Shown here piece after piece: positions 37,705 to 46,307 of a DNA stretch of 64,000 nucleotides. The stretch spans positions 186,001-250,000 of the forward strand of contig PENC01000007.1 of the NCBI GenBank assembly GCA_003674045.1, read 5' to 3'. Under the pieces are notes generated by a model. That model saw only the letters and a program-made list of their open reading frames with translations, searched no databases and was not told the DNA's origin. A program made the translations under genes and the position numbers. Each line of letters begins with the position of its first letter. The first letter of the stretch is position 1. The DNA comes from Streptomyces griseocarneus. Its GTDB lineage: Bacteria > Actinomycetota > Actinomycetes > Streptomycetales > Streptomycetaceae.

Positions 37705-38571
37705 CTACAGCGAGGCGATGACCCGGTCCGCGAGGACGTAGATCCGCTCGGACGTCCCACAGTCGAAGGTGAGGGCGTACGCGCCGGAGACGCCGGAGCC
37801 GCCCAGCAGGACGGGCGCGTGCCCGGCGCGCAGGGCGTCCGTGAGCCGCTCGGCGGTCTCACGGTGACCGGGCGTCATGCAGATGGTGGTGCCGTCGGCG
37901 AAGACATAGACGTCGAGGGTGCCCAGCGGGCCGGGCCGGACGTCGGTGAGCGGGACGCGGGCGTCCGCGAGCTCGGTGAGCCGCTCCACGGTGCTCTCGT
38001 GGTCGCCGGTGGACGCCATGGGCGTGAAGTCGGGGTGCGAGGGGTGCCGTCTGCGCGCGGCGGCCAGCTCGGGGGAGTCCGCGGCCTCGGCCTCGGCGGC
38101 CGGGTCCAGCGGGTCGAGGTCCGTTTCCAGGCCCGTCTCGAGGCCCGCGAAGTCGGCCTGGCGGGGCACGAAGGGCCCGCCGTACGGGCTGTCGGAGAAC
38201 AGGTCGTCACCGAACCCCGGCAGCCCGCCCAGCAGGGACGGGGCGTCGCCCGCCGTGCTGAGGTCCCGGGTCTCCTGCGCCGCCCAGAAGGCGCGCGCCT
38301 CCGCCAGCTCGCGCTCGCGCTCCTCGGCGAGCGCGTCGGCGACGGCCGCGCGTATCTCGGAGAGCTCCACGCCCGGCGCGGTCCGCGCGGCGGGCACCGG
38401 GGCCGTGACGTCACGTTCCGCGCCCGCGCCCTTGCCTGCGGCCGCGGCTGCGAGGTCGGCGCGCAGGGCGGCGATCTGCTCACGGAGGCCGCGGGTGCTG
38501 TACAGGGCGGCGACGCCCACGGCCGCGGCCGTGGCAGCGGCCAGCAGCAGGGCAAGGTTGATGGCGCTCAC
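37705..38571 (-). CDS. Membrane-anchored hypothetical protein
   Basis: 288 residues from ATG 38571. One N-terminal hydrophobic helix (INLALLLAAATAAAVGVAALY, residues 3-23), a coiled coil (LREQIAALRADLAAAA; LSEIRAAVADALAEERERELAEARAFWAAQE), an acidic linker, and a C-terminal alpha/beta domain of ~95 residues (ESTVERLTELADARVPLTDVRPGPLGTLDVYVFADGTTICMTPG, then VLLGGSGVSGAYALTFDCG). I do not recognise the domain. The arrangement suggests a membrane-tethered cytosolic sensor. No ribosome site is obvious. Confidence 0.65.
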   Translation of the reverse strand: MSAINLALLLAAATAAAVGVAALYSTRGLREQIAALRADLAAAAAGKGAGAERDVTAPVPAARTAPGVELSEIRAAVADALAEERERELAEARAFWAAQETRDLSTAGDAPSLLGGLPGFGDDLFSDSPYGGPFVPRQADFAGLETGLETDLDPLDPAAEAEAADSPELAAARRRHPSHPDFTPMASTGDHESTVERLTELADARVPLTDVRPGPLGTLDVYVFADGTTICMTPGHRETAERLTDALRAGHAPVLLGGSGVSGAYALTFDCGTSERIYVLADRVIASL

Positions 38572-38716
38572 TGACGTACTCCCGATAGCTGTGGATCCCC
38601 CAGATTCCTACCTCAGCTTGGTGGGCGCCGCTGTGGGGCCATAGTGCAAAACGTCGCGAAACGGGCGGGTCCTAGGTCCCGGACCTTGTTCTCACGACGG
38701 TACTGACCTGGGCAAA

Positions 38717-38759
38717 CGAATCTCCTTCACGATATTGGTCACATCCTGAAGGAGATTCG
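38717..38759 (-). terminator. Terminator of the thiolase gene
   Basis: Perfect 13-bp stem, CGAATCTCCTTCA (38717-38729) and its complement (38747-38759), 17-base loop; on the minus strand it is followed by TTTG. It starts 26 bases past the thiolase stop. Confidence 0.85.
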
Positions 38760-38785
38760 GTCACGGTCGTACGCGGAACCCGGAA

Positions 38786-40006
38786 TCAGCTCAGCCGCTC
38801 GATCACCATCGCCATGCCCTGGCCGCCGCCCACGCACATCGTCTCCAGGCCGAACTGCTTGTCGTGCCACTGGAGGGAGTTGATGAGGGTGCCGGTGATG
38901 CGGGCGCCGGTCATGCCGAAGGGGTGGCCGACGGCGATCGCGCCGCCGTTGACGTTGACCTTGTCGAGGTCGGCGCCCAGCTCGCGGTAGGAGGGGATGA
39001 CCTGCGCCGCGAACGCCTCGTTGATCTCGATCAGGTCGATGTCGTCGATGGTCAGCCCGGCGCGCCGGAGCGCCTGCCGGCTGGCCTCGACCGGGCCGAA
39101 GCCCATGATCTCGGGGGAGAGGGCGGAGACGCCGGTGGAGACGATCCGGGCGAGCGGGGTGAGGCCCAGCTCGCGCGCCTTGGTGTCGGACATGATCACC
39201 AGGGCGGCGGCGCCGTCGTTCAGCGGGCAGCAGTTGCCCGGCGTGATCAGGCCGTCGGGGCGGAAGGACGGCTTCAGCCCGGCGACGCCCTCCATCGTCA
39301 CGCCCGCGCGGGGGCCGTCGTCCTTGCTGACGACCGTGCCGTCGGGGGTGGTGACGGGGGTGATCTCGCGCTCCCAGAAGCCGGCCGCGAGGGCCGCCTC
39401 CGCGAGGTTCTGCGAGCGGACGCCGAACTCGTCCATCTCCTGGCGGGTGATGCCCTTCAGGCGGGCCAGGTTCTCGGCGGTCTGGCCCATCGCGATGTAC
39501 GCGTCGGGGACGAGGCCGTCCTCGCGCGGGTCGTGCCACTCGTCCGACCCGCCCTCGGCGCGGGCCGCCGTACGGGCCTCCGCCTCGGCGAAGAACGGGT
39601 TGTGGCTGCCCGGCATGCCGTCGGAGGAGCCGTTGACGCTGCGCGAGACGGTCTCGACACCGGCCGAGATGAAGACGTCGCCCTCACCGGCCTTGATGGC
39701 GTGCAGGGCCATGCGCGAGGTCTGCAGCGACGAGGAGCAGTAGCGGGTGATCGTGCAGCCGGGCAGGTGGTCCATGCCCATCTGCACGGCGACGATGCGC
39801 CCGAGGTTGTGCCCCTGCTCGCCGCCGGGCAGGCCGCAGCCGAGCATCAGGTCGTCGATGTCGCGCGGGTCGAGCTCGGGGACCTTGGCGAGGGCGGCCC
39901 CGATGATCGTCGCGGTCAGGTCGTCGGCGCGCAGCTCCTTCAGCGAGCCCTTGAAGGCGCGGCCGATCGGGGAACGGGCGGCAGAGACGATCACGGCTTC
40001 GGGCAT
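38786..40006 (-). CDS. Acetyl-CoA C-acetyltransferase (thiolase)
   Basis: 406 residues from ATG 40006 (MPEAVIVSAARSPIG), with CTGGAG ahead. Type II thiolase condensing or cleaving acyl-CoA. The nucleophile Cys is in ITRYCSSSLQT (about residue 90), the second catalytic pair is His in GGAIAVGHPFGMTGAR and Cys in METMCVGGGQG; the Asn-Glu-Ala-Phe motif appears as EINEAFAAQV. Normal length. Which acyl chain it prefers is not readable. Single gene bracketed by a terminator and a repeat-flanked gap. Confidence 0.93.
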   Translation of the reverse strand: MPEAVIVSAARSPIGRAFKGSLKELRADDLTATIIGAALAKVPELDPRDIDDLMLGCGLPGGEQGHNLGRIVAVQMGMDHLPGCTITRYCSSSLQTSRMALHAIKAGEGDVFISAGVETVSRSVNGSSDGMPGSHNPFFAEAEARTAARAEGGSDEWHDPREDGLVPDAYIAMGQTAENLARLKGITRQEMDEFGVRSQNLAEAALAAGFWEREITPVTTPDGTVVSKDDGPRAGVTMEGVAGLKPSFRPDGLITPGNCCPLNDGAAALVIMSDTKARELGLTPLARIVSTGVSALSPEIMGFGPVEASRQALRRAGLTIDDIDLIEINEAFAAQVIPSYRELGADLDKVNVNGGAIAVGHPFGMTGARITGTLINSLQWHDKQFGLETMCVGGGQGMAMVIERLS

Positions 40007-40143
40007 CACGGCTCCAGGGGCGTGAGAATGCGGACTCTGAAGGAAGTTACCCGCGCGTAGGTCCTTGGTCACGGCTACCGCGCTGTGATGCGGACCTCTT
40101 TTCCAAGCGTACGCTCAGGGAGAAGGGCGGGGCTTCGCCCCGC

Positions 40144-40222
40144 AAGGGGCGCGGGGAACTGCGCGCCCGGCCACGAACAACCCGCAGCCGCGCGCCGGAC
40201 TCAGGTGGCACTTCGGTGGGCG
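40144..40222 (+). repeat. Dispersed repeat A, copy 7
   Basis: Plus-strand copy that runs into the 3' end of the SGNH lipase gene: its tail (from 40201) encodes the last residues and TGA stop of that gene on the minus strand. A GC hairpin (GCGGGGCTTCGCCCCGC, 40127-40143) precedes it. Confidence 0.8.
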
Positions 40223-41214
40223 TACCCCGCCTCGGATGAAGCCGGCAAACGCCGCCGCTTGCGATGCTTCAGCAGCGCCCAGCGCCCCCGGGCGGCCGTG
40301 ACCTCCGTGCCGCCCTCCGCCGCCGCGGCCGCCGCCGCCCGTGCCACCGGCAGAATCCCCTCGCGCCGCGCCGCGTCCGGCCGCTCCTCGTCCTCCGGCC
40401 ACAGCCCCAGCGCGGCACACAGCGTCGGCAGCACGGCCATCGCCGCCGTGGCGTACCCCTCGGCCGAGGGGTGGAAGTTGTCGGGACCGAACAGCTCCCG
40501 GGGGTTCTGCGCGAACTCCGGGCCGAGCAGGTCGCCCAGCGAGACCGTACGGCCGCCCGCGTCCAGGACGCCTATCGTCTGCGCCGCCGCGAGCTGGCGG
40601 CTCTGCCGCCGGGCCAGCCAGCGCAGCGGCTGGTACACCGGCTCGATCGTGCCCAGGTCGGGGCAGGTGCCGACCACCACCTCGCAGCCAGCTTCCCGCA
40701 GCCTGCGCACCGCGTCGGACAGCAGGCGCACGGAGCGGGCCGCGGGCATCCCATGGGTGACGTCATTGGCGCCGATCATGATCACGCAGACGTCGGGAAT
40801 CCGGTCCTGGTCCTCGACGAGCAGGGTGACCTGCCGGTCGAGGTCGTGGGACTGGGCGCCGGACAGTGCCACGTTGCGCAGCTCCACCGGGCGCTCGGCC
40901 ACGGCGGCGAGCCCGGAGGCCAGCAGGGCGCCGGGGGTCTGCCGGGGGCGGTGGACGCCCTGGCCCGCGGCGGTGGAGTCGCCGAGGAGGGCGAGCAGGA
41001 GCGGCTCCCGCCCCCGGCGGTGGACGAAGGCGGAGCCGTAGCGGCCGTCGGCGTGCGGGGGCGCCTGGCCGAGCCCGCCGACCACACGTCTGGCGAGCCG
41101 GGCCTCGCCGAGGAGGATGCCGAAGGCGGTGACGCCGAGCAGGCCGATGCCGCCACCGCCGTAGGCCGCCGCGGCGGCGATGCGGCGGGCCGCGCGAGCC
41201 CTCGACATGGACAT
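40201..41214 (-). CDS. SGNH/GDSL-type lipase or esterase
   Basis: 337 residues from ATG 41214 (MSMSRARAARR); the AGGAGG upstream is 12 bases away, and the second ATG at 41208 would be better spaced for a start. N-terminal transmembrane or signal segment (AAAAYGGGGIGLLGVTAFGILLG), then the SGNH hydrolase: block I LLGDSTAAGQG with the nucleophile Ser, block III MIGANDVTHG, block V DNFHPSAEGY with the Asp-His pair. Acts on esters at or outside the membrane; substrate unknown. The C-terminal ~25 residues are basic (WALLKHRKRRRLPASSEAGYAHRSAT) and partly encoded by the adjoining repeat, so probably unselected. Confidence 0.88.
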   Translation of the reverse strand: MSMSRARAARRIAAAAAYGGGGIGLLGVTAFGILLGEARLARRVVGGLGQAPPHADGRYGSAFVHRRGREPLLLALLGDSTAAGQGVHRPRQTPGALLASGLAAVAERPVELRNVALSGAQSHDLDRQVTLLVEDQDRIPDVCVIMIGANDVTHGMPAARSVRLLSDAVRRLREAGCEVVVGTCPDLGTIEPVYQPLRWLARRQSRQLAAAQTIGVLDAGGRTVSLGDLLGPEFAQNPRELFGPDNFHPSAEGYATAAMAVLPTLCAALGLWPEDEERPDAARREGILPVARAAAAAAAEGGTEVTAARGRWALLKHRKRRRLPASSEAGYAHRSAT

Positions 41215-41315
41215 GGTCCGGGTGCACCTCCTGTCTTTCTTTCCCCTGCCCGGCCCCACCTCGAAACGGCCGCGGTGCGGGGCACAGCACCCGGAACGAA
41301 AAGCCCAGTTCATCG

Positions 41316-41335
41316 GCTCGCCCGCGCGGGCGAGC
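41316..41335. repeat. Perfect palindrome upstream of cbs
   Basis: GCTCGCCCGCGCGGGCGAGC, a 20-base perfect palindrome in the divergent gap, followed by a smaller hairpin GGGCAC (41352-41357) / GTGCCC (41369-41374) just before the cbs ribosome site. Could be an operator or leader structure. Confidence 0.55.
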
Positions 41336-41392
41336 AATACCCTGGGGGTACGGGCACGCGAACTGCTAGTGCCCCTGACCGCGGAGATCACC

Positions 41393-42790
41393 GTGCAGTA
41401 TCACGATTCGATGATTGAGCTGATTGGCAACACCCCGCTGGTAAAGCTCAACCATGTGACCGAAGGCATTCAGGCCACCGTCCTCGCCAAGGTCGAGTAC
41501 CTCAACCCGGGCGGCTCCGTGAAGGACCGCATCGCCGTGCGGATGATCGAAGCCGCGGAGAAGTCCGGTGAGCTCAAGCCCGGCGGGACGATCGTCGAGC
41601 CGACGTCCGGCAACACCGGCGTGGGGCTGGCGATCGTGGCCCAGCAGAAGGGCTACAAGTGCATCTTCGTCTGCCCGGACAAGGTCTCCCAGGACAAGAT
41701 CAACGTGCTGCGGGCGTACGGTGCCGAGGTGGTGGTCTGCCCGACCGCCGTCGACCCCGAGCACCCCGATTCCTACTACAACGTCTCCGACCGCCTCGTC
41801 CGTGAGACGCCCAATGCCTGGAAGCCCAACCAGTACGCCAACCCCAACAACGCCCGTTCCCACTACGAGACCACCGGTCCCGAGATCTGGGAGCAGACGG
41901 AGGGGAAGATCACCCACTTCGTCACCGGCGTGGGCACCGGCGGCACGATCAGCGGCACGGGCCGTTATCTGAAGGACGCCAGCGGCGGCCGGGTCAAGGT
42001 CATCGGCTCGGACCCGGAGGGCTCGGTCTACAGCGGCGGCTCCGGCCGTCCTTACCTGATCGAGGGCGTCGGCGAGGACTTCTGGCCGACCTCCTACGAC
42101 GAGACCGTCGCGGACGAGATCGTCCCCGTGTCCGACAAGGACGCCTTCCAGATGACGCGCCGCCTCGCCAAGGAGGAGGGCCTGCTGGTGGGCGGCTCCT
42201 GCGGCATGGCCGTGGTCTCCGCGCTGGAGGTCGCCAAGCGGCTCGGTCCGGACGACGTCGTCGTCGTGCTGCTGCCGGACAGCGGCCGCGGCTACCTGAG
42301 CAAGATCTTCAACGACGAGTGGATGGCCAACTACGGCTTCCTGGACGAGGCCGGCCCGTCCGCCCGCGTCATGGACGTGCTCAACCGCAAGGAGGACGGC
42401 CTGCCTTCGCTGGTGCACATGCACCCGGAGGAGACGGTCGGCGAGGCCATCGAGGTGCTCCGCGAGTACGGCGTCTCGCAGATGCCCATCGTCAAGCCGG
42501 GCGCCGGGCACCCCGATGTGATGGCCGCCGAGGTCGTCGGCTCGGTCGTCGAGCGCGAGCTGCTGGACGCCCTGTTCGCCAAGCGCGCCTCGCTCTCCGA
42601 CCCGCTGGAGCAGCACATGTGCGCCCCGCTGCCGCAGGTGGGCTCCGGTGAGCCGATCTCCGACCTGATGACCGCGCTCGGCGCCGCCGACGCCGCGATC
42701 GTCCTGGTCGAGGGCAAGCCGAAGGGCGTGGTGAGCCGTCAGGACCTGCTCGCCTTCCTCGCCGAGGAGTCGGGCGGCTCGGCGAAGTAG
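41393..42790 (+). CDS. cbs: Cystathionine beta-synthase
   Basis: 465 residues from GTG 41393 (VQYHDSMIELIGNTPLVKLN), GCGGAG six bases ahead. PLP enzyme joining serine and homocysteine to cystathionine. PLP lysine in NPGGSVKDRIA, phosphate-binding SGNTGVGLA, GTGGTISG loop, and the serine-binding PDSGRGYLSK. From about residue 330 there are two CBS motifs (ARVMDVLNRKEDGLPSLVHMHPEETVGEAIEVLREYGVSQMPIVK and the DPLEQHMCAPLPQVGSG half), forming the regulatory module. No heme-binding N-terminal extension. Cysteine synthase is the nearest alternative, but the CBS domains decide. Confidence 0.95.
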   Translation: MQYHDSMIELIGNTPLVKLNHVTEGIQATVLAKVEYLNPGGSVKDRIAVRMIEAAEKSGELKPGGTIVEPTSGNTGVGLAIVAQQKGYKCIFVCPDKVSQDKINVLRAYGAEVVVCPTAVDPEHPDSYYNVSDRLVRETPNAWKPNQYANPNNARSHYETTGPEIWEQTEGKITHFVTGVGTGGTISGTGRYLKDASGGRVKVIGSDPEGSVYSGGSGRPYLIEGVGEDFWPTSYDETVADEIVPVSDKDAFQMTRRLAKEEGLLVGGSCGMAVVSALEVAKRLGPDDVVVVLLPDSGRGYLSKIFNDEWMANYGFLDEAGPSARVMDVLNRKEDGLPSLVHMHPEETVGEAIEVLREYGVSQMPIVKPGAGHPDVMAAEVVGSVVERELLDALFAKRASLSDPLEQHMCAPLPQVGSGEPISDLMTALGAADAAIVLVEGKPKGVVSRQDLLAFLAEESGGSAK

Positions 42791-43191
42791 CCGCCTGGGC
42801 GGTCGCCGTCAGGTGAACGGCAAGAGGCGCGGATGATCTGTAAAAGGAACGTATGCGTCACGCGTCCGCAGCACCGGCTTAACAACGGCCCTGCATAGTG
42901 GGGGTGCCGGACGGGGAAAGGTGATCCCCTCGTGCGGCATCCCAGCGGCGGCAGGACCTCCGGAGCGGCTCCCGGACTCCATCGCCGTCGGACGCGGAGG
43001 ACCGGCGCGGGCCGGACCCGTGTCCTCGCGGGGACCGCCGTCGTCCCGACCCCGGGCTCCGCCCCGTGGTGCGGCGGTCCTCGCCTCCTGGGCTTCGTCT
43101 GCGCCTATTGGGGTGCGTCTTGCGCTGCGCGCGCGTCTGCGGGCCGTCTCTGGCTGGTCGCGCAGTTCCCCGCGCCCCTGACGGGGCGCCC
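42791..43191. other. Gap between cbs and the next gene
   Basis: No credible gene; open frames here are G/C-rich shadows. It contains a minus-strand dispersed repeat A (43101-43190) that ends immediately at the stop codon of the minus-strand membrane protein. I see no clear terminator for cbs. Confidence 0.6.
43101..43190 (-). repeat. Dispersed repeat A, copy 8
   Basis: Minus-strand copy, GCGCAGTTCCCCGCGCCCC on the plus strand, ending two bases before the stop of the two-helix membrane protein. Confidence 0.85.
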
Positions 43192-43614
43192 TTACTCGCC
43201 GTTTCGGGGGGAGTTCGGGCGGGGGAAGAAGCCCGTGACATTCAGGGCGTTGACGCCCACGATGCCCGCCCAGCACACGATCAGGCCGGGCAGCTGCGCG
43301 TTGACCACGGCGATGGCCGACAGGGGAATCGCCAGTACCAGCGAGATCGCGGCGAAGCCGAAGCGCTCGCCGAAAGTGCCGTGCCCGCCCTCGCCCGGAC
43401 GCGGGCGCACCCCACGCACCGCGGCCATCTGCTGCTCGGCGAGGTTCCTGCGCACCCGCCGGTCGATCGCGCTGTCGAGCTTCTCGTCGACCTTCTCCAG
43501 GAAGCCGTCGACCAATGCCGCCTCGTACTCCGGCCCCAGCTCCTTGCGGGTCTGGAGAGTGGCGTCGAGATCCTTGCGGAGGTCGATCTTGAGGTCGGGG
43601 TCATGAGCCGTCAT
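43192..43614 (-). CDS. Small two-helix membrane protein
   Basis: 140 residues from ATG 43614 (MTAHDPDLKIDLRKDLDATLQTRKELG). The N-terminal ~70 residues are charged and helical (DGFLEKVDEKLDSAIDRRVRRNLAEQQ); two transmembrane helices follow (FGFAAISLVLAIPLSAIAVV and LPGLIVCWAGIVGVNAL). No ribosome site is visible, so the transcript may be leaderless. Conserved-hypothetical type; no domain recognised. Its stop touches dispersed repeat A. Divergent from the acyl-CoA synthetase gene 109 bases away. Confidence 0.75.
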   Translation of the reverse strand: MTAHDPDLKIDLRKDLDATLQTRKELGPEYEAALVDGFLEKVDEKLDSAIDRRVRRNLAEQQMAAVRGVRPRPGEGGHGTFGERFGFAAISLVLAIPLSAIAVVNAQLPGLIVCWAGIVGVNALNVTGFFPRPNSPRNGE

Positions 43615-43723
43615 ACCCACGACGGTACGGTCACGGTGGCCCCGTGTCGCTGGGGCTAGCACCCGTATCCGCAGTGGGGGCGCTGCCCGGAGCCCCGGGC
43701 CGCCCCCGTGGAAGGAGCAGTCC

Positions 43724-45097
43724 GTGCACGAACCGACCGTACCCCTGCTCACGCACCTGGCCGCCGGGGCCTTTGGTGCCGACGCGGCCGACGCCCTCAC
43801 CGTCGCCGGGCGCTCCTGCTCGCGGGAGGAGCTGCTGGGCGCCGCCCGCGCGGTGGCCGCCCGCGTGGCGGGCGCGTCCTGTGTGGCCGTACGGGCGGAG
43901 GCGACGCTGGAGACCGTCGTGGCCGTCGTCGGCGGGCTGCTCGCCGGGGTGCCCGTGGTGCCCCTGCCGCCCGACGCCGGGCCCGCCGAGCGCGACCACA
44001 TCCTGCGGGACTCCGGCGCCGAGCTCGTCCTGGGGGCGGGCGGGGACCTGCCGGTGGACATACGGGAGCGGGCCGACTGGTCGGGCCCCGAGCCGGACCC
44101 CGCCCGTACCGCCCTGATCCTCTACACCTCCGGCACCACCGGTTCGCCCAAGGGCGTCGAGGTCCCCCGCGGGGCGATCGCCGCGGGTCTCGACGGGCTG
44201 GCCGACGCCTGGCAGTGGACCGCCGAGGACACCCTCGTGCACGGCCTGCCGCTGTTCCACGTGCACGGCCTGGTCCTCGGCGTCCTGGGCGCGCTGCGTA
44301 CCGGCTGCCGCCTGGTGCACACCGGCCGCCCGACCCCGGAGGCGTACGCGGCGGCGGGCGGCAGCCTGTACTTCGGCGTGCCCACCGTGTGGTCCCGCGT
44401 CGTCCGCGACCACGCCGCCGCCCGCGCGCTGGGCGGGGCGCGGCTGCTGGTGTCGGGCAGCGCCGCACTGCCCGCGCCCGTCTTCCGCGACCTGGAGCGG
44501 CTCACCGGCTCCCGGCCCGTCGAGCGCTACGGCATGACGGAGACCCTCATCACCCTCTCCACCCGCGCCGGTGGCGAGCGCCGCCCCGGCTCGGTCGGCC
44601 TGCCCCTGCCGGGCGTGCGGACCCGGCTCGCCGCGGCCGAGAACGGCATCGGCGAGCTGGAGCTGTGCGGGCCGACGCTGTTCTCCGGCTACCTGGGCCG
44701 CCCCGAGGCCACCGCGGCCGCGTTCACCGAGGACGGCTGGTTCCGCACGGGCGACATCGCCACCGTCGAGGAGGACGGGATGCACCGCATCGTCGGCCGG
44801 GCCTCCACCGACCTCATCAAGTCCGGCGGCTACCGCATCGGCGCGGGCGAGGTGGAGAACGCGCTGCTCGACCACCCGGCGGTCAGCGAGGCCGCCGTCG
44901 TCGGCGTCCCGCACGACGACCTCGGCCAGGAGATCGTCGCCTATGTGGTGGCCGAGGGCGTCACCGAGCGGACGCTGATCGACTTCGTGGCCTCCCACCT
45001 GTCCGTGCACAAGCGGCCGAGGCGGGTCCGGTTCCTTGACGCGCTGCCGCGCAACGCCATGGGCAAGCCCCAGAAGAAGCTCCTCCCGCCGGTGTGA
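43724..45097 (+). CDS. Acyl-CoA synthetase, malonyl-CoA synthetase (MatB)-like
   Basis: 457 residues from GTG 43724, with GAAGGAGCAG ahead. ANL-superfamily ligase that adenylates an acid and transfers it to CoA. ATP loop LYTSGTTGSPKGVE, then GLPLFHVHGLVLGVLGAL, SGSAALP, ERYGMTETL (Mg/acid motif), GWFRTGDIA, hinge GRASTDLIKSGGYRIGAGE, and catalytic Lys in PRNAMGKPQKK. The DAWQW...HGLPLFHVHGL segment and short length resemble Streptomyces MatB, which makes malonyl- or methylmalonyl-CoA; that substrate is inferred. An inverted repeat follows 13 bases after the stop. Confidence 0.87.
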   Translation: MHEPTVPLLTHLAAGAFGADAADALTVAGRSCSREELLGAARAVAARVAGASCVAVRAEATLETVVAVVGGLLAGVPVVPLPPDAGPAERDHILRDSGAELVLGAGGDLPVDIRERADWSGPEPDPARTALILYTSGTTGSPKGVEVPRGAIAAGLDGLADAWQWTAEDTLVHGLPLFHVHGLVLGVLGALRTGCRLVHTGRPTPEAYAAAGGSLYFGVPTVWSRVVRDHAAARALGGARLLVSGSAALPAPVFRDLERLTGSRPVERYGMTETLITLSTRAGGERRPGSVGLPLPGVRTRLAAAENGIGELELCGPTLFSGYLGRPEATAAAFTEDGWFRTGDIATVEEDGMHRIVGRASTDLIKSGGYRIGAGEVENALLDHPAVSEAAVVGVPHDDLGQEIVAYVVAEGVTERTLIDFVASHLSVHKRPRRVRFLDALPRNAMGKPQKKLLPPV

Positions 45098-45110
45098 GCC
45101 GCGCGCCCGG

Positions 45111-45144
45111 CCCGGACCCTGCATAATTCCATGCAGGGTCCGGG
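45111..45144. promoter_or_regulatory. 14-bp inverted repeat, likely operator of the RpiR gene
   Basis: CCCGGACCCTGCAT (45111-45124) and its perfect complement (45131-45144) flank AATTCC. The centre reads TGCATAATTCCATGCA and contains CATAAT, a good -10 hexamer. The symmetry centred on a -10 element, 65 bases before the RpiR start, suggests autoregulation; a terminator for the synthetase gene is the alternative. Confidence 0.6.
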
Positions 45145-45209
45145 ATCGGTGAATGAAGCGCACACTCCCGGGACCGCACACCGCCGACCACCGATGGAGG
45201 ACCCGACCG

Positions 45210-46064
45210 ATGAGCGACAACGGAGGCGAACCCGAAGCCACCGCACGGCTCCAGAAGCTCTTCGAGGGCCACCGGCTGACCCCCACCCAGCGGCGCATCG
45301 CCCACTGCATGGTGCGGCGCGCGGCCGATGCGCCCTTCCTCTCCAGCGTCGAGCTCGCCGAGCTCGCCGGGGTCAGCCAGCCGTCCGTCACCCGCTTCGC
45401 CGTGGCCCTCGGCTTCGACGGCTATCCGGCGCTCCGCCGCCACCTGCGGGACGTCATCCCCGTCGCCGCCGCCACGCCCGGCGACAGCTCGTACAACGAG
45501 TACCAGCAGGCCGTCCAGGCGGAGATCGATAACCTCCGCCACCTCTCCTCGCTGCTCGCCGACCCCGAGCCGGTCACCCGCGCCGGGCGGCTCCTCGCCG
45601 CCTCCCGGCCGCTCCCGGTGCTCGGCCTGCGCGCCGCCACCGCGCAGGCGGCGGGCTTCGCCTACTTCGCGCGCAAGGTGCACCCGGACGTACGACTGCT
45701 GGACGAGGGCGGCACGCTGCTCGCCGACCGCATCGACGGGGCCGTACGGGCCGGGGCGAGCGCCCTGCTCTGCTTCGCGCTGCCCCGGCACCCGCGCGAG
45801 GTCGTCGAGGCACTGGAGTACGCCCGGGGCGAGGGCCTGACCGTCGTCACCGTCGCCGACTCCACCTTCGCCCCCGTCGCCCGCCACAGCGACCTCCTCC
45901 TGCCCGCCGCCGTCGGCACGGGCCTCGCCTTCGACACGGCCTGCGCGCCGATGCTGCTGGGACGGGTGCTGCTGGAGTCGATGTGCGATGCGTTGCCGGA
46001 TGCGCAGGCGAGGCTGGAGGAGTTCGACGCGCGGGCCGCGGTGCGGGGCTTGTTCGTGGAGTAG
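45210..46064 (+). CDS. MurR/RpiR-family transcriptional regulator
   Basis: 284 residues from ATG 45210 (MSDNGG), with GATGGAGGAC ahead. The N-terminal ~80 residues hold the RpiR helix-turn-helix (FLSSVELAELAGVSQPSVTRFAVALGFDGYPALRRHL), and residues ~125-255 a SIS sugar-phosphate-type domain (PVLGLRAATAQAAGFAYFARKV, ALLCFALPRHPREVVEALEYARGEGLTVVTVAD). SIS regulators usually sense phosphosugars, though in some actinobacteria and pseudomonads they regulate amino-acid or histidine catabolism. The hut operon starts 2.3 kb away, so a role there is only a possibility. Confidence 0.92.
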   Translation: MSDNGGEPEATARLQKLFEGHRLTPTQRRIAHCMVRRAADAPFLSSVELAELAGVSQPSVTRFAVALGFDGYPALRRHLRDVIPVAAATPGDSSYNEYQQAVQAEIDNLRHLSSLLADPEPVTRAGRLLAASRPLPVLGLRAATAQAAGFAYFARKVHPDVRLLDEGGTLLADRIDGAVRAGASALLCFALPRHPREVVEALEYARGEGLTVVTVADSTFAPVARHSDLLLPAAVGTGLAFDTACAPMLLGRVLLESMCDALPDAQARLEEFDARAAVRGLFVE

Positions 46065-46109
46065 GGGGCGCCGCACTTCTGTGACCGGGGGCGGAGCCCC
46101 CGGGCCCCC

Positions 46110-46200
46110 GCGCCTACCGGGGTGCGTCTTGCGCTCGGTGTGCGGCTGCGGGTCCGGTGGGGGCTTGTCGCGCAGTTCCCCGCGCCCCTGACAGGGCGCA
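46110..46200 (-). repeat. Dispersed repeat A, copy 9
   Basis: Minus-strand full copy, preceded by a GC hairpin (CCGGGGGCGGAGCCCCCGG, 46085-46103), right after the RpiR gene. The rest of the gap holds only the ribosome site of the next gene. Confidence 0.85.
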
Positions 46201-46307
46201 GCCCCGACGCCCCCCGGGGTGATCTGATGTGTGGCGGCGCCGATTCTCAGGGCGCGCTCAGAAAAGGTGGTTAGCCTGCCCGGAACGGCGAACAGGAGGT
46301 ATTGACG

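Noticed and set aside
42921..43181. Small gene between cbs and the two-helix membrane protein
   Set aside because: The frame runs through dispersed repeat A, has no ribosome site and no conserved pattern.
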